A stretch of 64,000 nucleotides of DNA from Aureimonas psammosilenae (GTDB lineage Bacteria > Pseudomonadota > Alphaproteobacteria > Rhizobiales > Rhizobiaceae). The stretch lies in assembly GCF_009176975.1 (NCBI RefSeq), contig NZ_WEZG01000006.1:1-64000 (forward strand), written 5' to 3'. Within the stretch, counting starts at the first letter, position 1; each line of letters starts with the position of its first letter. Under the pieces are notes generated by a model. The model was not told the DNA's origin, ran no database searches, and worked only from the letters and a program-made list of their open reading frames with translations. Below are positions 37,563 to 47,393 of the stretch, in pieces. The position numbers and the translations under genes are program-made.

Positions 37563-40363
37563 GAACGCGGGTCCTTCAGGATGGGCTTGGTGAGTGGGAG
37601 GTCGATCGTGCAGCGCAGGCCGTCGGGCCGAAGGTCGTAGGTCGTCCGGGCCCGCAACGTGTAGGGCAGCGACTTCTCGATGAGCCTGCGGCCATAGCCG
37701 CCACCCTGCGTCACCGCTTCCCCGCCCTCCATCTCGATCGCGATACCGCTCTCGATCCATTCCAGAAACAGCCGCCGTTCCTCGTTCTCGGCCCGGCTCG
37801 TCGTCCAATGGACGAGAAGGTTGCCCCCTTCCCCCGCCAGCGCCCCGTATTTGCAGGCATTGGTGACGAGTTCGTGCAAGGCCAGCGCCAAGGTCTGAAC
37901 GATGGATTTGCGCAAGGGCACCTCGGGGCCATCGAGCCAGACCTTTCCGCTCAAACGGTCGGCGCCGTGCGCCGCAAATTCGGTGTCCAGAATTTTGCGG
38001 ACGGTGACGCGTTCGTCGCCGGCCTGCGACAGGAGCCCCTGCACGCGCGACAGCGCTTCCATGCGATCGGCGAAAGCCGCCCGGAAGGCTTCGGTCGGCC
38101 CGGTCTCGGCCATGGTCTGACGCGCGATGGAACTGACCACGGCGATGAGATTGCGCGTGCGGTGCTGAAGCTCGGCAACCATGATGCCCTGGGCTTCCTG
38201 CATCTGCCGAAGGTCGTCGATATCGGTGGACGTGCCGAGCCATTCCACGATTCGGCCATTGCCGTCTTCCCGCACCGGAAGCGCACGGGTTTGAAACCAG
38301 CGATAGGCATCTGTCTCGGCGTGCCGGACACGATATTCGACATCCAGGCGATCTTGCCCCCGCTCGGCTTGCCGCCATGCGTCCATCGCGTGCTCGCGAT
38401 CACCCGGATGCAGCGCGTTCAACCAGCCCCGACCGTTGCTGGCTTCGCGCGACAAGCCCGTGAACGCGCTCCATTGCGTGCTGGACCATGTCCAATGACC
38501 GCAATCCACGCTGCGCCACACGAGTTGCGCCATGCCCTCGACCAGCGTTTCCAACTGCTGGCGGCTTTCGCGGATGATCCGGTTTGCTTCCTTTTCGCGC
38601 GTCACATCTCGGCCGACGCCGCCGATCGCGGTGATCCGCCCTTCGGCATCGCGGATCGGGAAATCCGTGTCGCGCAGCCAGCGGATCGCGCCGTCGCTCG
38701 GTCTGCGGATGCGGTACTCGAAGGCGACGCTCTCACCTCGAAGCACCCGCTGGACCAGCGCGACCGCGTTCTCGCGATCCTCCGCGACGATGAGATCGAC
38801 CCAGTTGCTGAAGTCGTTGCCGATGAGCGCTTCTTCGCGCGGCAGACCGTAGATCGTCTCGAAAGCCGGCGTCAGATATGTCCAGCCGAGCGTATCGGCA
38901 TCGCGAATCCATAAGACGTCCGTCGAGGCGTCGCCGAACCCGCGAAGGCGTTCCCGGCTCGCGGTGAGCGTCCGTTCCGCCGCCTCGTCCCGAAGGCGAA
39001 GCACCTCCACCTGCGCGGCTTTCCAGTCGGTGATGTCCTTTGTCGTGGTGGCCACGCCGTCGTTCAGCTTGATGACCGACTGGTAGAACCATCCGTCGAA
39101 TTGCTCATGGGCATAGTGGCGTTCGGCCTGCTCGGGCACGCCGGTTTCCGTCACCTTCTTGAAGGCGTCGAAGATGCCCTCAACGACGACGCCGGGGTTT
39201 CGGGTCAACAGGCTTTCGCCGCGCACTTCTCCGTACCGGCTTTCCGAGGTGTGATTGTTCAGCACCCAGCGAAAATCGGCGATCTCGCCCGCCTCGTCCC
39301 GAATCGCCTCGAACACCTGGATCATGTCTGTGGAAGCATCCAGGGTTGCCTGGAGAAGGTCACGGCTGGCCTTCAAATCGGCCGTCGCCTCCTCGACGCG
39401 CCGTTCGAGCTCGGTGCGATACGTCTCCTCGCTCGCCCTGAGCTTGGCTTCGGTCACTCTGCGGGCGTGGATGTCGATGTTCATCCCGGCCCATTTCTCG
39501 ATATTGCCTGCCGCATCGAGCACGGGAGCGGCGCGGACATTGGTCCAGCGCCATCCGCCATCGGGGGCGCGGAGGCGAAACTCGGCATCGACAAACTTTC
39601 GGGCCGCGATCGCTTCCCGCCAGTGTTGCTCGGCATGGGCGCGATCGTCGGGATGGATCGCGTTCAGCCATCCGTAACCACGCCATTCTTCCAGGCTTTG
39701 GCCGGTATAGGCACGCCAACTCGGGCTGTCCGCGCTGACGACGCCGTGGGGATCGCTTTCCCACACCGCCTGCGCCCAACTTCCGATCAAGAGGCGGTGC
39801 CGCGCCTCGCTTTCGCGCAAGGCGGCCTCAGCTTGTTCGCCTCGGACCCTTGCCGTTGCATCGACGGGGACATTGAGAAGGCCCGCGATCTCTCCCGCCT
39901 CGCCCTGCACCGAAGAATAAGAAAAGGTCCACCACGTGTCTTCCGGGTAGCCGCGCCGCGTCATCAAAAGTGGCATGGCCTCAAAGCGCACCGTTTCACC
40001 GGCGAAGACGCGGTCCACCAACGGTTCGATCTCATCCCAGACGTCGAACCAAACGTCGCGGAAGGACATCCCGAGCGCGTCCGGATGCCGGTCCACCAGC
40101 ATCGGAGCATAGGCGTCGTTGTAAAGGACGGTTCGCTCGGACCCCCAGGCGATCTGCATCGCATGCCCGCAAGCCAGCATCAGGTCGATGGTGGCTTTCA
40201 GGCTCTGCGGCCAAATCTCGATCGGCCCGAGCGGTGTCGTGGCCCAGTCGTGCGCGCGAATGCGGGCGGCCATTTCGCCATTGCCCTGCGGCCATGCGGA
40301 TGCTTGATCGTCGGGCACGACACCTCCGGTTTCCGGGCGATCATGCACAAAGCGTGGAAGCAC
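37559..40363 (-). CDS. multi-PAS HWE-family sensor histidine kinase
   Basis: A 934-residue soluble kinase (start GTG at 40363; GTG at 40318 with GGAGG upstream is an alternative). An N-terminal GAF/PAS-like unit (WATTPLGPIEIWPQSLK) is followed by about four PAS domains; WRAYTGQSLEEWRGYGWLNA, WTNVRAAPVLDAAGNIEKW and FTGLSREASNGRGWLNALHP are clear PAS/PAC segments. The HWE catalytic part has the H-box AELQHRTRNLIAVV and the N-box ALALHELVTNACKYGAL, and lacks the usual F-box, as in this family. HWE kinases in alphaproteobacteria often sense light or redox and act in the general stress pathway. No partner response regulator is adjacent. Confidence 0.9.
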   Translation of the reverse strand: MLPRFVHDRPETGGVVPDDQASAWPQGNGEMAARIRAHDWATTPLGPIEIWPQSLKATIDLMLACGHAMQIAWGSERTVLYNDAYAPMLVDRHPDALGMSFRDVWFDVWDEIEPLVDRVFAGETVRFEAMPLLMTRRGYPEDTWWTFSYSSVQGEAGEIAGLLNVPVDATARVRGEQAEAALRESEARHRLLIGSWAQAVWESDPHGVVSADSPSWRAYTGQSLEEWRGYGWLNAIHPDDRAHAEQHWREAIAARKFVDAEFRLRAPDGGWRWTNVRAAPVLDAAGNIEKWAGMNIDIHARRVTEAKLRASEETYRTELERRVEEATADLKASRDLLQATLDASTDMIQVFEAIRDEAGEIADFRWVLNNHTSESRYGEVRGESLLTRNPGVVVEGIFDAFKKVTETGVPEQAERHYAHEQFDGWFYQSVIKLNDGVATTTKDITDWKAAQVEVLRLRDEAAERTLTASRERLRGFGDASTDVLWIRDADTLGWTYLTPAFETIYGLPREEALIGNDFSNWVDLIVAEDRENAVALVQRVLRGESVAFEYRIRRPSDGAIRWLRDTDFPIRDAEGRITAIGGVGRDVTREKEANRIIRESRQQLETLVEGMAQLVWRSVDCGHWTWSSTQWSAFTGLSREASNGRGWLNALHPGDREHAMDAWRQAERGQDRLDVEYRVRHAETDAYRWFQTRALPVREDGNGRIVEWLGTSTDIDDLRQMQEAQGIMVAELQHRTRNLIAVVSSIARQTMAETGPTEAFRAAFADRMEALSRVQGLLSQAGDERVTVRKILDTEFAAHGADRLSGKVWLDGPEVPLRKSIVQTLALALHELVTNACKYGALAGEGGNLLVHWTTSRAENEERRLFLEWIESGIAIEMEGGEAVTQGGGYGRRLIEKSLPYTLRARTTYDLRPDGLRCTIDLPLTKPILKDPRS

Positions 40364-40448
40364 GCGTCCGCGATCTCGTCAGCCGGCATAGGAAGAAATC
40401 TTCCGCCTCGTCGCACCCGCCGAATCACCACGACACGACCGGCAAACC

Positions 40449-40471
40449 GCGCCGGCAGAATGTGCCGGCGC
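40449..40471. terminator. GC hairpin between gpmA and the sensor kinase gene
   Basis: GCGCCGGC (40449-40456) and GCCGGCGC (40464-40471) form a perfect 8-bp stem with a 7-base loop, 20 bases downstream of gpmA. No T-run follows. It is a candidate terminator of the glk-ABC-dapB-gpmA unit. Confidence 0.45.
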
Positions 40472-40491
40472 CGCCGCCAGGGCGTGAAGTC

Positions 40492-41112
40492 TCAGCCCGA
40501 CAGGACTTCCTTTTCCGCCACGGTGGAGTCGCCGTTGAGGCGGTAGATGATCGGCACGCCGGTCGCGAGTTCCTGGGCGACGATCTCTTCCGGCGACAGG
40601 CCGTCGAGGGCCATGATCAGGGCGCGGAGCGAGTTGCCGTGCGCGGCGATGATGACGTTGTCGCCCGACAGGACCTTGGGCTGGATGTGGTGGATGTAAT
40701 AAGGCCAAACGCGCGCGCCCGTATCCCGCAAGCTCTCGCCGCCGGGGGGTGCGATGTCGTAGGAGCGGCGCCAGACATGCACCTGATCCTCGCCCCACTT
40801 GGCGCGGGCGTCGTCCTTGTTGAGGCCGGTGAGGTCGCCGTAATCGCGCTCGTTCAAGGCGATGTTGCGGGTGGTCGGCACCTGCGGCTGGCCGAGTTCG
40901 TCGAGGATGATGCGCAAGGTCCGCTGCGCGCGCGACAACTCGCTGGTGAAGGCTGAGCCGAAATGGAGGCCGTATTCCTTGAGCCGCTTGCCGGCGAGCG
41001 TCGCTTCATCGACGCCCTTGTCCGAAAGGTCCGGGTCCTTCCAGCCGGTGAAGAGGTTCTTCAGGTTCCAGTCGCTTTGTCCGTGGCGGACGAGGACGAG
41101 GGTACGGGTCAT
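40492..41112 (-). CDS. gpmA: 2,3-bisphosphoglycerate-dependent phosphoglycerate mutase
   Basis: A 206-residue glycolytic enzyme interconverting 3- and 2-phosphoglycerate. The phosphohistidine motif [10 protein letters not shown] (His10), [33 protein letters not shown] with catalytic Glu, and the second His in [14 protein letters not shown] are all present. The short length (206 versus 250 in E. coli) is usual for alphaproteobacteria. It is the last gene of the unit glk - ABC exporter - dapB - gpmA, 78 bases after dapB. Confidence 0.95.
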   Translation of the reverse strand: MTRTLVLVRHGQSDWNLKNLFTGWKDPDLSDKGVDEATLAGKRLKEYGLHFGSAFTSELSRAQRTLRIILDELGQPQVPTTRNIALNERDYGDLTGLNKDDARAKWGEDQVHVWRRSYDIAPPGGESLRDTGARVWPYYIHHIQPKVLSGDNVIIAAHGNSLRALIMALDGLSPEEIVAQELATGVPIIYRLNGDSTVAEKEVLSG

Positions 41113-41190
41113 GCAACAAACCTCCCGGTATGGGCGTGGAAACGATCCGGCGCCCGTTCTAGCGGCCTGCGGTGCCAGAGGCCAGATGGC

Positions 41191-41994
41191 TCAAAGCCCG
41201 AGGACGTCGCGCATGGAATAAAGCTTCGGGGGCTGGTTCTTCGCCCAAAGGGCGGCCGTCAGCGCGCCCCGGGCGAAGACCGAACGGTCCTCGGCGCGGT
41301 GGCTGAGTTCGATGCGCTCGCCTTCGCCTGCCAGGATCACCTGATGGTCGCCCACCACCGAACCGCCGCGCAGCGTCGCAAAACCGATCGCGCCTTCGGG
41401 ACGCGGCCCCGTATGGCCGTCGCGCACGCGCACCGAGGCCTGTCCCAAGCCGACGCCCCGACCATCGGCGGCGGCGTGCCCGAGAAGGAGGGCGGTGCCG
41501 GAAGGCGCGTCCACCTTGTGGCGATGGTGCATTTCGAGGATCTCGATGTCGAAGGCATGCGCCGGCAGGGCGCGGGCGGCCTGCTCCACCAGAAGCGCCA
41601 AGAGATTGACGCCGAGGCTCATATTGCCGGACTTCACGATCCGCGCGCCCTTTTCCGCTGCTGATGCGATCGCCGTCTCGTCCTCAGCCGAAAAGCCCGT
41701 CGTGCCGATCACGTGGACGAGGCCTCGCGCGGCGGCGAGGTCTGCAAGGCGGCGGCTCGTTTCCGGGGTCGAGAAGTCGATCAGCCCTTCCGCGCCATCC
41801 AGCGCTTCTTCCGGGTCGGCGGTGAGCGCGACGCCGAGCGGACCGACGTTTGCCAAATCGCCGGCATCGCGGCCGATGGCATCCGCCCCTGCCCGGTCGA
41901 GCGCGGCATGAAGCTGGAGACCCGGATGCTCGGCAATGAGCCGGACGAGGGTGCGGCCCATGCGGCCGGCGGCTCCGACGACGACGAGGCGCAT
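41191..41994 (-). CDS. dapB: 4-hydroxy-tetrahydrodipicolinate reductase
   Basis: A 267-residue enzyme of the diaminopimelate/lysine pathway, reducing 4-hydroxy-tetrahydrodipicolinate with NAD(P)H. The nucleotide-binding motif [10 protein letters not shown] (8-17) and the catalytic region [19 protein letters not shown] are present, together with [10 protein letters not shown]. Length is as expected. It starts 10 bases after the ABC exporter gene and precedes gpmA, probably in one transcript. Confidence 0.95.
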   Translation of the reverse strand: MRLVVVGAAGRMGRTLVRLIAEHPGLQLHAALDRAGADAIGRDAGDLANVGPLGVALTADPEEALDGAEGLIDFSTPETSRRLADLAAARGLVHVIGTTGFSAEDETAIASAAEKGARIVKSGNMSLGVNLLALLVEQAARALPAHAFDIEILEMHHRHKVDAPSGTALLLGHAAADGRGVGLGQASVRVRDGHTGPRPEGAIGFATLRGGSVVGDHQVILAGEGERIELSHRAEDRSVFARGALTAALWAKNQPPKLYSMRDVLGL

Positions 41995-42004
41995 GGATCG
42001 CTCC

Positions 42005-43837
42005 CTATTTCACGATACCGGCGGCGAGCGCCAAGGCGGCAGCTCCCGCCGGGCGGGACTGAAGGTTGTGGAAGCGCGAATAAACGCTTTCCGTTTGGCC
42101 CATCAACTCGCCATGCGTGCCGCGCTCCACGATCTCGCCGCCGTCCACCACGAGGATCTGGTCGGCATTGACGATGGTGGACAGGCGGTGGGCGACGACG
42201 ATCACGGTGCGGTTCTTCATCGCCTGATCGAGCGCTTCCTGAACGAGGATCTCGGAGCGCGTGTCGAGCGCCGAGGTCGCTTCGTCCAGAAGGAGGATCG
42301 GCGCGTCGCGCACGAGGGCTCTCGCGATCGACAGGCGCTGGCGCTGGCCGCCGGACAAGGTCATGCCATGCTCGCCGAGCGGCGTGTCGAAGCCCTGCGG
42401 CTGAAGCTCGATGAATTCCAGCGCCTGCGCCATGCGCGCCGCTTCTTCCACCTCGGCGTCCGTGGCGTCGGGCCGCCCGAAGCGGATGTTGTCGCGGATC
42501 GTGCCCTCGAACATGTAGGGCTGCTGCGAAACATAGGCGATCTGGCGGCGAAGCGAGGCCTTGGTCACCTCGCGGATGTCCTGCCCGTCCACCAGGATGC
42601 GCCCGCCACCGACGTCGTAGAGGCGCTGGATCAGGGCGATCACGGTGGACTTGCCGCCGCCGGACGCGCCGATAAGCGCAGTCGTCTGGCCGGCGGGGGC
42701 CGTGAAGCTTAAGGATTTCAGCACCGGCTCGCCCGGATGATAGCCGAACGTCACGGCGTCGAAGGCGATCTCGCCCTCCGCGATCGCGAGGTCCGGCGCG
42801 CCGGGCGGATCGGACTGGCGGGGTTCGAGGTCCAGCACCTCGTAGATCATCTGCGCGTTGACGAGCGCGCGCTCCAACTGCACCTGAAGCTTAGCGAGGC
42901 GGCGGGCCGGGTCGTAGGCGAGAAGCAGCGCGGTGATGAAGGCGAACATCGATCCCGGCGAATAACCGTAGGCGATGGCGCGATAGCCCGAATAGCCGAT
43001 GACGGCGGCGATCGCGAGGCCGGCGACGGTTTCCGTCACCGGGCCGGAGCGCTCGGTGATGCGCGCGATGCGGTTGGAGCGCTGCTCGGCCGCGAGAATC
43101 AGTTCCTCGATCCGCCGGCGCAGCACCTCCTCCATGGTGAAGGCCTTCACCACCGTGATGCCCTGCGCCGCTTCCTGCATGGAAGCCAGAACGCGCGCGT
43201 TGAGGTCGATGGACTGGCGCGTGGCGACGCGCAGCTTGCGGGCCAGACTCGAAATCATGATCGCGACCGGCGGGCCGGCGAGCAGCGCGATGCCCGACAA
43301 AAGCGGGTCCTGCCAGATCATCACGCCCACAAGAAAGACGAGCGACAGGAAATCGCGCGCAATGGAAGTGACGGTGAGGTTCAACGTGTCGCGGATGCCC
43401 GACACGTTCTGGTTGATGCGCGCGGCCAGATGCGCCGAGCGGTTCTCGGAAAAGAAGTCGACGGACAACTCGGTCAGATGGCGAAACAGCCGGCGCTGGT
43501 AGCGCGCCACGATGTTGTTGCCGATCTTCGACAGGATCACGCCCTGCCAATAGCTGGCGAGACCGCGAATGAAGAAGGTGATGAATACCGCGAGCGGCAG
43601 CGTCACCAGAAGCGTGCGGTCCTGCGATACGAAGATACCGTCGATGACGTCCCGCATCACCCAGGCGAGAAAGGCCGTGGTGGCCGAGACCGCGACGAGG
43701 CAGGCGATGGCGATCGCGTATTGGCTTAAATATTCGCGCCCGTTTTCCGCCACGACGCGCTTCAGGAGGCGGAGCACCAGCCCGCGCTCCCCCCGGTCGG
43801 CGAGGGAAAGGGTGCGCTTGTTCTTCTTCACGCCCAT
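42005..43837 (-). CDS. ABC exporter, fused membrane and ATPase domains (MsbA/LmrA-like)
   Basis: A 610-residue half-transporter from the ATG at 43835-43837. Six transmembrane helices (about 40-330) are followed by an ATPase domain with Walker [10 protein letters not shown], signature [15 protein letters not shown], Walker [13 protein letters not shown] and VVAHRLSTI. It should work as a homodimer exporting lipid or a hydrophobic compound; the MsbA likeness suggests a lipid A-type cargo but that is not proven. It is located between glk and dapB with short gaps, an arrangement known in Hyphomicrobiales. Confidence 0.9.
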   Translation of the reverse strand: MGVKKNKRTLSLADRGERGLVLRLLKRVVAENGREYLSQYAIAIACLVAVSATTAFLAWVMRDVIDGIFVSQDRTLLVTLPLAVFITFFIRGLASYWQGVILSKIGNNIVARYQRRLFRHLTELSVDFFSENRSAHLAARINQNVSGIRDTLNLTVTSIARDFLSLVFLVGVMIWQDPLLSGIALLAGPPVAIMISSLARKLRVATRQSIDLNARVLASMQEAAQGITVVKAFTMEEVLRRRIEELILAAEQRSNRIARITERSGPVTETVAGLAIAAVIGYSGYRAIAYGYSPGSMFAFITALLLAYDPARRLAKLQVQLERALVNAQMIYEVLDLEPRQSDPPGAPDLAIAEGEIAFDAVTFGYHPGEPVLKSLSFTAPAGQTTALIGASGGGKSTVIALIQRLYDVGGGRILVDGQDIREVTKASLRRQIAYVSQQPYMFEGTIRDNIRFGRPDATDAEVEEAARMAQALEFIELQPQGFDTPLGEHGMTLSGGQRQRLSIARALVRDAPILLLDEATSALDTRSEILVQEALDQAMKNRTVIVVAHRLSTIVNADQILVVDGGEIVERGTHGELMGQTESVYSRFHNLQSRPAGAAALALAAGIVK

Positions 43838-43868
43838 CGTTGTCCCGAAGACCGCCTGTCGGCGGCCC

Positions 43869-44894
43869 TCAGGCCACCCACCGCCGGCCGGCCGTTTCGA
43901 TGCCGAAGAAGCGCGGCGTGCGGGCGAAGGTGGCAAGGCCCGCCAGCGCCGCCAGGGGCTCGGTGATCAGGAAGACCGCCATGTCCGCCAGAAGGTGGCG
44001 ATGGGGCGCCTTGTCCTCGAAGGCCTCGCGGAAGCGCTTCGGATCGAGAAGCGGCAGCAGATGCTGGATGATGCCACCGCCGACATAAACGCCGCCGCGC
44101 GCCATGAAGATGAGCGCCAGATCGCCCGCGACGCGCCCGAGATAGGTGCAGAAGAGATCGACGGCCTCGCTCGCCAGCGCATCGTTCTTGGCGAGGGCAG
44201 CGGCGGTGATGGCGGCGGCTTCCCCGTGAACGGGCTCGGTGCCGTCCGTCCTGCAGAGCGCCTCGTAGAGGTTGACGAGGCCGCGACCCGACAGGACCTC
44301 CTCAGCCGAAACGCGGTTCTCGATGGTCTTCAGATGCGGCCAAAGGGCGTAGTCGCGCGCCGTGCGGGGCCCGAGGTCGATATGACCGCCCTCGCCCGCC
44401 ACCGGAATCCACATGCGCCGCGCCCGCACCAGACCGGCGACGCCGAGGCCCGTGCCGGGTCCCAGAACCACGCGGCTCGCGCCCTCGTGCGGCAGCCCGC
44501 CGCCGATCTTGCGCCGCCCGGTTTCGGGCAGGGCGGAAACAGCAAGAGCCTGCGCCTCGAAATCGTTCAACACGATGATTTCGCCGAGTTCGAGGCTCTT
44601 CATCATGTCGCGCGGGCGCACCACCCAGGGACAGTTGGTGAGTTCGATCGCCTCACCGTCGATGGGGCCGGCAACGGCGAGAACCGCCGCTTTCGGCTGA
44701 AGCGAGGTCTTGTCGAGAACCGCAGCCTGGATGGCTTCCTCGATCGTCGGGTAATCGGCGGTGCGCACCGTCGGGAAGCTTTTGGGCTCGGCGAAAGCGT
44801 CCACCAGAATGGCGAAACGCGCGTTGGTGCCGCCGATATCGCCGATCAGGATCGGGAACTTGAAGGCTTGGTCGCTCGCGGAAGTGGTCGCCAT
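43869..44894 (-). CDS. glk: glucokinase
   Basis: A 341-residue ROK-unrelated, E. coli-type glucokinase that phosphorylates glucose with ATP. The phosphate-binding motif IGDIGGTNARFAIL is at 17-30, the catalytic Asp in IVLNDFEAQA, the second phosphate motif LGPGTGLGVAGLV and the sugar-binding EGGHIDLGP follow. It is the first gene of the unit with the ABC exporter, dapB and gpmA, and lies 85 bases after mepA on the same strand. Confidence 0.94.
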   Translation of the reverse strand: MATTSASDQAFKFPILIGDIGGTNARFAILVDAFAEPKSFPTVRTADYPTIEEAIQAAVLDKTSLQPKAAVLAVAGPIDGEAIELTNCPWVVRPRDMMKSLELGEIIVLNDFEAQALAVSALPETGRRKIGGGLPHEGASRVVLGPGTGLGVAGLVRARRMWIPVAGEGGHIDLGPRTARDYALWPHLKTIENRVSAEEVLSGRGLVNLYEALCRTDGTEPVHGEAAAITAAALAKNDALASEAVDLFCTYLGRVAGDLALIFMARGGVYVGGGIIQHLLPLLDPKRFREAFEDKAPHRHLLADMAVFLITEPLAALAGLATFARTPRFFGIETAGRRWVA

Positions 44895-44979
44895 GAAAGC
44901 CGCCTCGTCGCCGGCAAGCCGGCCTCCTCAAAATGCATCCCGGCTATAAAGCGGGCCTGCAAGGAAAGCAAAGTGCTCC

Positions 44980-46032
44980 TTAATCCAAAGGCCGGGAACC
45001 GGGCATCGGAATGCCGGCCTTCGGGCGCGGGAAACCCGAAACACTGGGCTCGGGCTGGAGAGCGGTCGCGGCGGGAGGCGGCGCGACCTGTCTCGGCGGC
45101 GCTTCTTCGCGGGCGACGGCAGGCGCGGCGCTGCCCGCGGCGGAAGCAGCCGCCAGAACCGTCCGGCAGGCGTTCGGCAAGGCGGCGAGCGTCATCGGGG
45201 GCTTGGGCTTCCACGGCTTGGCGCCGGGCTTCGGCGGCGGCGGCGGGCGCAAGGCCACGTTGAACCAGTAGTCGAGTTCCTTGCCGCAACCATCGCCCGA
45301 GCCGGTTTCCGCCTGCCCATCGCAGTTCGGCGAGCCCGGCTGGCAGAACAAGCGGATGTGGAAATGCTGGTCGTGGCCGTAGAAGGGCCGCACCTTGTTC
45401 AGCCAATCGCGGTCGCCCCGCACGCTCTGGCAGAGTTTGCGCTTGATGCCGGGATTGACGAAGATGCGCTGCACCTTCGGGTCCTCCGCCGCATCTTTGA
45501 GGATCTGGGCATAGACCGGCGACCAGCGCGCCTCGTCCACCGTGAAGGTGCCCTTCTTCAGGAGCGACGGCCCCTGGAACGGCTGGCGCTCAGTCATGGT
45601 GAGACGGCGCTTGGGCATCGGCGTGAACCAGATGTCGGCGTCGAGCCCGATCTGGTGCGAAGCGTGGCCCGACGCCATCGGCCCGCCGCGCGGCTGCGAG
45701 ATGTCGCCGACGAGAAGCCCGGTCCAGCCTTCCGAAGCCGCCGTCTTGGAGAAGCGCTCCAGGAAATCGATCATCACCGGATGGCCCCAGCGGCGATTGC
45801 GGCCGGGATTGACGACCTGCCAGTTCGGTCCTTCGAGCGGAAGGCCGATGCCGCCCGAAAGGCAGCCCTTCGCATAAAAGCCGATGGATTGCGTGGCCGT
45901 GCCGGAAGGCCGGTCCACCGCGCCGAAAAGCTGCTTGGCGGGCGCTTCCTGCGCCCCTGCCGGCCCGGCGGCGAGCGCCGCGAGCCCGGCCAAGGCCAGA
46001 AGCCGCCCCAAGCGTTTTGCCAAGGCCGTCAT
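44980..46032 (-). CDS. mepA: penicillin-insensitive murein endopeptidase
   Basis: A 350-residue secreted zinc peptidase from the ATG at 46030-46032, with a signal peptide of about 28 residues (ending PAGA). The LAS-family metal motifs are present: GHASHQIGLDADIWF holds the first His and Asp ligands, and FYGHDQHFHIRLFC the second His pair. MepA cleaves D-alanyl-meso-diaminopimelate cross-links in peptidoglycan. The last 90 residues are a Pro/Ala-rich, disordered tail that E. coli MepA lacks. It lies upstream of glk, co-directional. Confidence 0.93.
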   Translation of the reverse strand: MTALAKRLGRLLALAGLAALAAGPAGAQEAPAKQLFGAVDRPSGTATQSIGFYAKGCLSGGIGLPLEGPNWQVVNPGRNRRWGHPVMIDFLERFSKTAASEGWTGLLVGDISQPRGGPMASGHASHQIGLDADIWFTPMPKRRLTMTERQPFQGPSLLKKGTFTVDEARWSPVYAQILKDAAEDPKVQRIFVNPGIKRKLCQSVRGDRDWLNKVRPFYGHDQHFHIRLFCQPGSPNCDGQAETGSGDGCGKELDYWFNVALRPPPPPKPGAKPWKPKPPMTLAALPNACRTVLAAASAAGSAAPAVAREEAPPRQVAPPPAATALQPEPSVSGFPRPKAGIPMPGSRPLD

Positions 46033-46144
46033 GCAGCCACCCCTCGAATGCCCCATGCTGAGAGCCGATGCGCCCAGCATGGGACCTTTTCATGACGCGG
46101 GGCTTGCCCCGGCCTGACGCGAAGCTTCAGGCGCCGACCAAGCT

Positions 46145-47200
46145 TCAGGCGCTCACGAGATGCGGACGCATCTTCTGCTTGTTCACCAGCCGGTCGTAGA
46201 CGTTGAGATAGTTGCGCGCCATGGTTCGGGAGGTGAAGCGCTCCTCGAAGTTCCGGCGAACCTTCTCGCGCGACAGTGTACCGAGGTCGCGCACCTTGGC
46301 GGCCGCGCTGGTCTCGTCCTCCACCACAAAGCCGGTCACGCCGTCATCCACGATCTCCGGCACGGAGCCCCGGTTGAACGCGATCACGGGCGTGCCGCAG
46401 GCCATGGCCTCGATCATCACGAGGCCGAAGGGCTCCGGCCAGTCGATCGGCACGAGAAGGCCGGCCGCCCCGCCGAGGAACTCCGACTTCTGCGCGTCGC
46501 TGATCTCGCCGATGAACTCAACATGCGCCGCATCCAGAAGCGGCTTGATCTCCTCCTCGTAGTAGTCCCGGTCGGCGGCATCGACCTTGGCTGCGATCTT
46601 CAGCTTCATGCCGCTCATCTGCGCGATGCGAATGGCGCGGTCGACCCGCTTTTCCGGCGCGATACGGCCGATAAAGGCCAGATAATCGCGCTTGGCCTCC
46701 ACGGGGTTCCGCAGATCAACGGGCAGGCCGTGATGCACGGTGTCGATCCAGTTGGCGTCCGGCACCGGCCGTCGCTACGCGTCCGAAATCGACACGACAT
46801 GCGGCTCGTCGAAGGTCGCGAAGGTCGGCTGGTGCTCCGGCAGATCGAGACGCCCGTGCAGCGTCGTCACGAAGGGCGTCGACTGCCGCTGAAACAAGGA
46901 GAACGGATAATAGTCGAGATGAAAATGCAGGAGATCGAACTCGTGCGCCCGGCGAAACACCTGTTCCAGCATCGTCATGTGGAGGGCGTTGGCATCGCGC
47001 ACCGTGCCATCCAGACGAAGAGCGCGCGGCCAAACCGCTTCTAGATTGGCGGAGGTCACGGAGTCGCCGCTGGCGAAAAGGGTGACCTCATGGTCCTGCG
47101 CGACCAGTTCCTCCGTGAGCCAGGACACGACCCGTTCCGTGCCGCCGTAAAGCGTCGGCGGAATGGCTTCGGTGAGGGGAGCGATCTGTGCGATTCTCAT
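46145..47200 (-). pseudogene. GT4-type glycosyltransferase interrupted by an amber codon
   Basis: Two consecutive open parts in one frame make a complete glycosyltransferase of about 351 residues. The first (47200 down to 46778) has MRIAQIAPLTEAIPPTLYGG and VTTLHGRLDLPEHQPTF; the second has FIGRIAPEKRVDRAIRIA, PEPFGLVMIEAMACGTPVIA and the acceptor-side EIVDDGVTGFVV. They are separated by TAG at 46775-46777, where relatives have a Gln after VSISDA. One base change (CAG to TAG) or a sequencing error would explain it. If restored, it would transfer a sugar from a nucleotide donor, as in GT4 enzymes with a GT-B fold. Confidence 0.85.
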
Positions 47201-47393
47201 TCGCAGCTATCATCCTTTCGAGAGGGTGGTAGGCGCTTCAAGCGCAAGCGTTCGAACGCTCACGAACTGATCAACAGAATGTGTTCGCAGTGTGCGGTTG
47301 CGAAGGTCATTTTGCAGCGCACCCATTCTCGCCAAGGTTGCCACCCATCTTCCCCATCTTCCGGAACGAACCAGCGCTACGGAGGACAACTCA

